From positions 1 to 33,037 of the forward strand of contig NZBG01000012.1 of assembly GCA_002687795.1 (NCBI GenBank): a DNA stretch of 33,037 nucleotides. Reading direction: 5' to 3'. This DNA comes from Candidatus Woesearchaeota archaeon. Its GTDB lineage: Archaea; Nanobdellota; Nanobdellia; Woesearchaeales; GCA-2687795. Position numbers and translations under genes: made by a program. Of this stretch, positions 32,259-33,037 are shown piece by piece. Each line of letters opens with the position of its first letter. The first letter of the stretch is position 1. The notes under the pieces are model-generated. The model had not been told where the DNA came from. It searched no databases and worked only from the letters and a program-made list of their open reading frames with translations.

Positions 32259-32672
32259 TCAGATATCCAGGCTAACCACTGCCTTGTAACCATCCTTTGT
32301 TTTCTTAAAGCTGTACTTGTAATTGGTTACAGCCTTTACAACAGTCTCCCCTTTCTCAGGGGTTATTGGCTCTCCGTATAGCTTTGCGGTGACATGAGTT
32401 TTATCTATTTCTTCAATCTCTACCTTTGAAAAGAATTTCTGCTCAGTATCAACTATGGCTATAAGGCCCTGGAGCCAGTTAAACATAAGCTCTTCTTCAT
32501 TATCCCCTTTTATCTCGAACTCTTCTATGTCTTTTGGATTTACTTTTTTTATTTGGCATATAACTGAGAACAAAGCTAAAGCTGCGTTCTCGAACACTTC
32601 TTTCAGGCTCTTGCCATAGGCTTCGAACAGCACATCTGATGTTAAGTCGTTTATGAATTTGTATTTTTGCAT
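32259..32672 (-). CDS. Archease, RtcB ligase activator (divergent)
   Basis: 137 residues. Archease speeds the RNA ligase RtcB, used in tRNA splicing, which fits the intron-bearing tRNA in this window. The family layout is kept: TSDVLFEAYGKSLKEVFENAALALFSV at the start, a middle LMFNWLQGLIAIVDTEQKFFSKV, and the C-terminal VVSLDI. The Asp of the metal site (Asp13) is present, but the normal H-(T)-A-D reads L-T-S-D, and the usual TYH motif near the end reads TNYKY. Metal binding may therefore differ. No RtcB gene is in the window. Confidence 0.85.
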   Translation of the reverse strand: MQKYKFINDLTSDVLFEAYGKSLKEVFENAALALFSVICQIKKVNPKDIEEFEIKGDNEEELMFNWLQGLIAIVDTEQKFFSKVEIEEIDKTHVTAKLYGEPITPEKGETVVKAVTNYKYSFKKTKDGYKAVVSLDI

Positions 32673-32792
32673 TTTAACATTGAATCTTTTTAGTTATTAA
32701 AAGTTTTCCATTATTAATATAATTTGCTGAAAAAGATAAGATATTGGTTAAGTGGCTGAGAAAAATGGGTGGTTTGGGGTTTGTGTGGAGTT

Positions 32793-33037
32793 TTATTGGA
32801 GTGTTACTAGGGCTGTGATCTTGCAAACACTTTGAGTGCAAGGCTCTAAGGCTTTTCCTAAGATTGAATTCCTGCAGAGGTCGTTTTGATAATTGATCTC
32901 TTTGAGTTCATCAAAATCAGAAGCTGTTCTTACATCTTTTATTTCGCATTTCATTGCATGGCCTTCAGTTGAACTTGTTGTTAAGAGGTCGCCTGGCTGG
33001 ATTTCTCCGTTTTCATTTGTTACCTTTGTTGGGACCC
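32793..33037 (-). CDS. C-terminus of a surface or fibre-like protein (5' end outside)
   Basis: Translated directly from the minus strand: 80 residues and a stop at 32793-32795; the frame continues beyond the window. The order VPTKVTNENGEIQPGDLLTT, then GHAMKC, SILGKALEPC and KITALVTLQ matches the terminal module I know from large surface and tail-fibre-like proteins (V-P-x-K-V-x-x-x-N-G-x-I-x-x-GD-L-x-T-S-S ... I-GKALE ... G-x-I-x-V-V). Four Cys occur in this short tail, so disulfides are possible. Function of the full protein unknown. Confidence 0.65.
   Translation of the reverse strand, partial: VPTKVTNENGEIQPGDLLTTSSTEGHAMKCEIKDVRTASDFDELKEINYQNDLCRNSILGKALEPCTQSVCKITALVTLQ

Noticed and set aside
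1..33037. CRISPR array
   Set aside because: I saw no regularly spaced direct repeats with unique spacers; the repeats found are gene duplications or hairpins.

Overview
The window reads as chromosomal DNA of a small-genome archaeon, most likely a DPANN lineage of the Woesearchaeota/Pacearchaeota type. Archaeal markers visible in the sequence are partial ribosomal protein eL14 (L14e), class I lysyl-tRNA synthetase, the RFC small subunit, Pelota, archaeal-type UMP kinase, uS15 next to a RecJ-like DHH phosphoesterase, the eL21-Rpo4/RpoF-DUF655 cluster, archease, and a tRNA-Gln with a short intron. Many genes have a TATA-like box centred about 25-29 nt before the ATG and look leaderless. Genes inside operons have short gaps or ATGA-type overlaps. 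The DPANN assignment also rests on remembered resemblance of the surface proteins and small winged-helix proteins to that group, so it is an inference.

Layout. 1-320: eL14 start and a 114-bp inverted-repeat element. 321-5910: a giant Asn-rich surface protein (beta-helix plus Ig-like repeats) interrupted by one in-frame TAG, preceded by an overlapping gene for a tandem-duplicated ribbon-helix-helix-like protein with an AT-rich palindromic promoter. 5986-8908: a one-domain Hel308-like helicase facing a DsbA-like / cysteine desulfurase / tiny membrane protein operon. 8962-11224: LysRS and small unknown genes. 11337-12831: histidine phosphatase and an exported isochorismatase-like hydrolase. 12937-16070: a tight rnfC-rnfD-zinc ribbon-ZIP operon. 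16175-17425: a lipoprotein gene and a strongly self-complementary 178-nt intergenic element. 17426-25537: information-processing and pyrimidine genes (rfcS, PRC-barrel, pelA, pyrH, pyrG, DHH, uS15) plus one exported protein. 25736-27211: two recently duplicated small Cys-containing genes, a cupredoxin-like protein, and tRNA-Gln with a copy of its 3' end further downstream. 27212-29214: poorly known genes. 29222-30522: DUF655, rpoF, rpl21e. 30676-33037: a membrane protein, a TumE/TumA-like toxin-antitoxin pair, archease, and the C-terminus of a large surface or fibre-like protein.

How the genes work together. UMP kinase and CTP synthase stand back to back and supply UDP and CTP synthesis. DsbA-like and SufS-like proteins share an operon and both handle sulfur chemistry, though on different sides of the membrane. 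RnfC and RnfD would form the flavin/Fe-S entry part of an ion-translocating electron transport complex, but RnfA, B, E and G are not in the window. The most unusual signals are the in-frame TAG within the surface gene, the fused double ribbon-helix-helix gene that overlaps it, the reduced Rnf operon with a Cys-rich mini-protein and a metal permease, the structured element at 17210-17387, the tRNA-Gln intron and duplicated 3' end, and the loss of a catalytic Glu in CTP synthase. No CRISPR array, rRNA or intact transposase was found.
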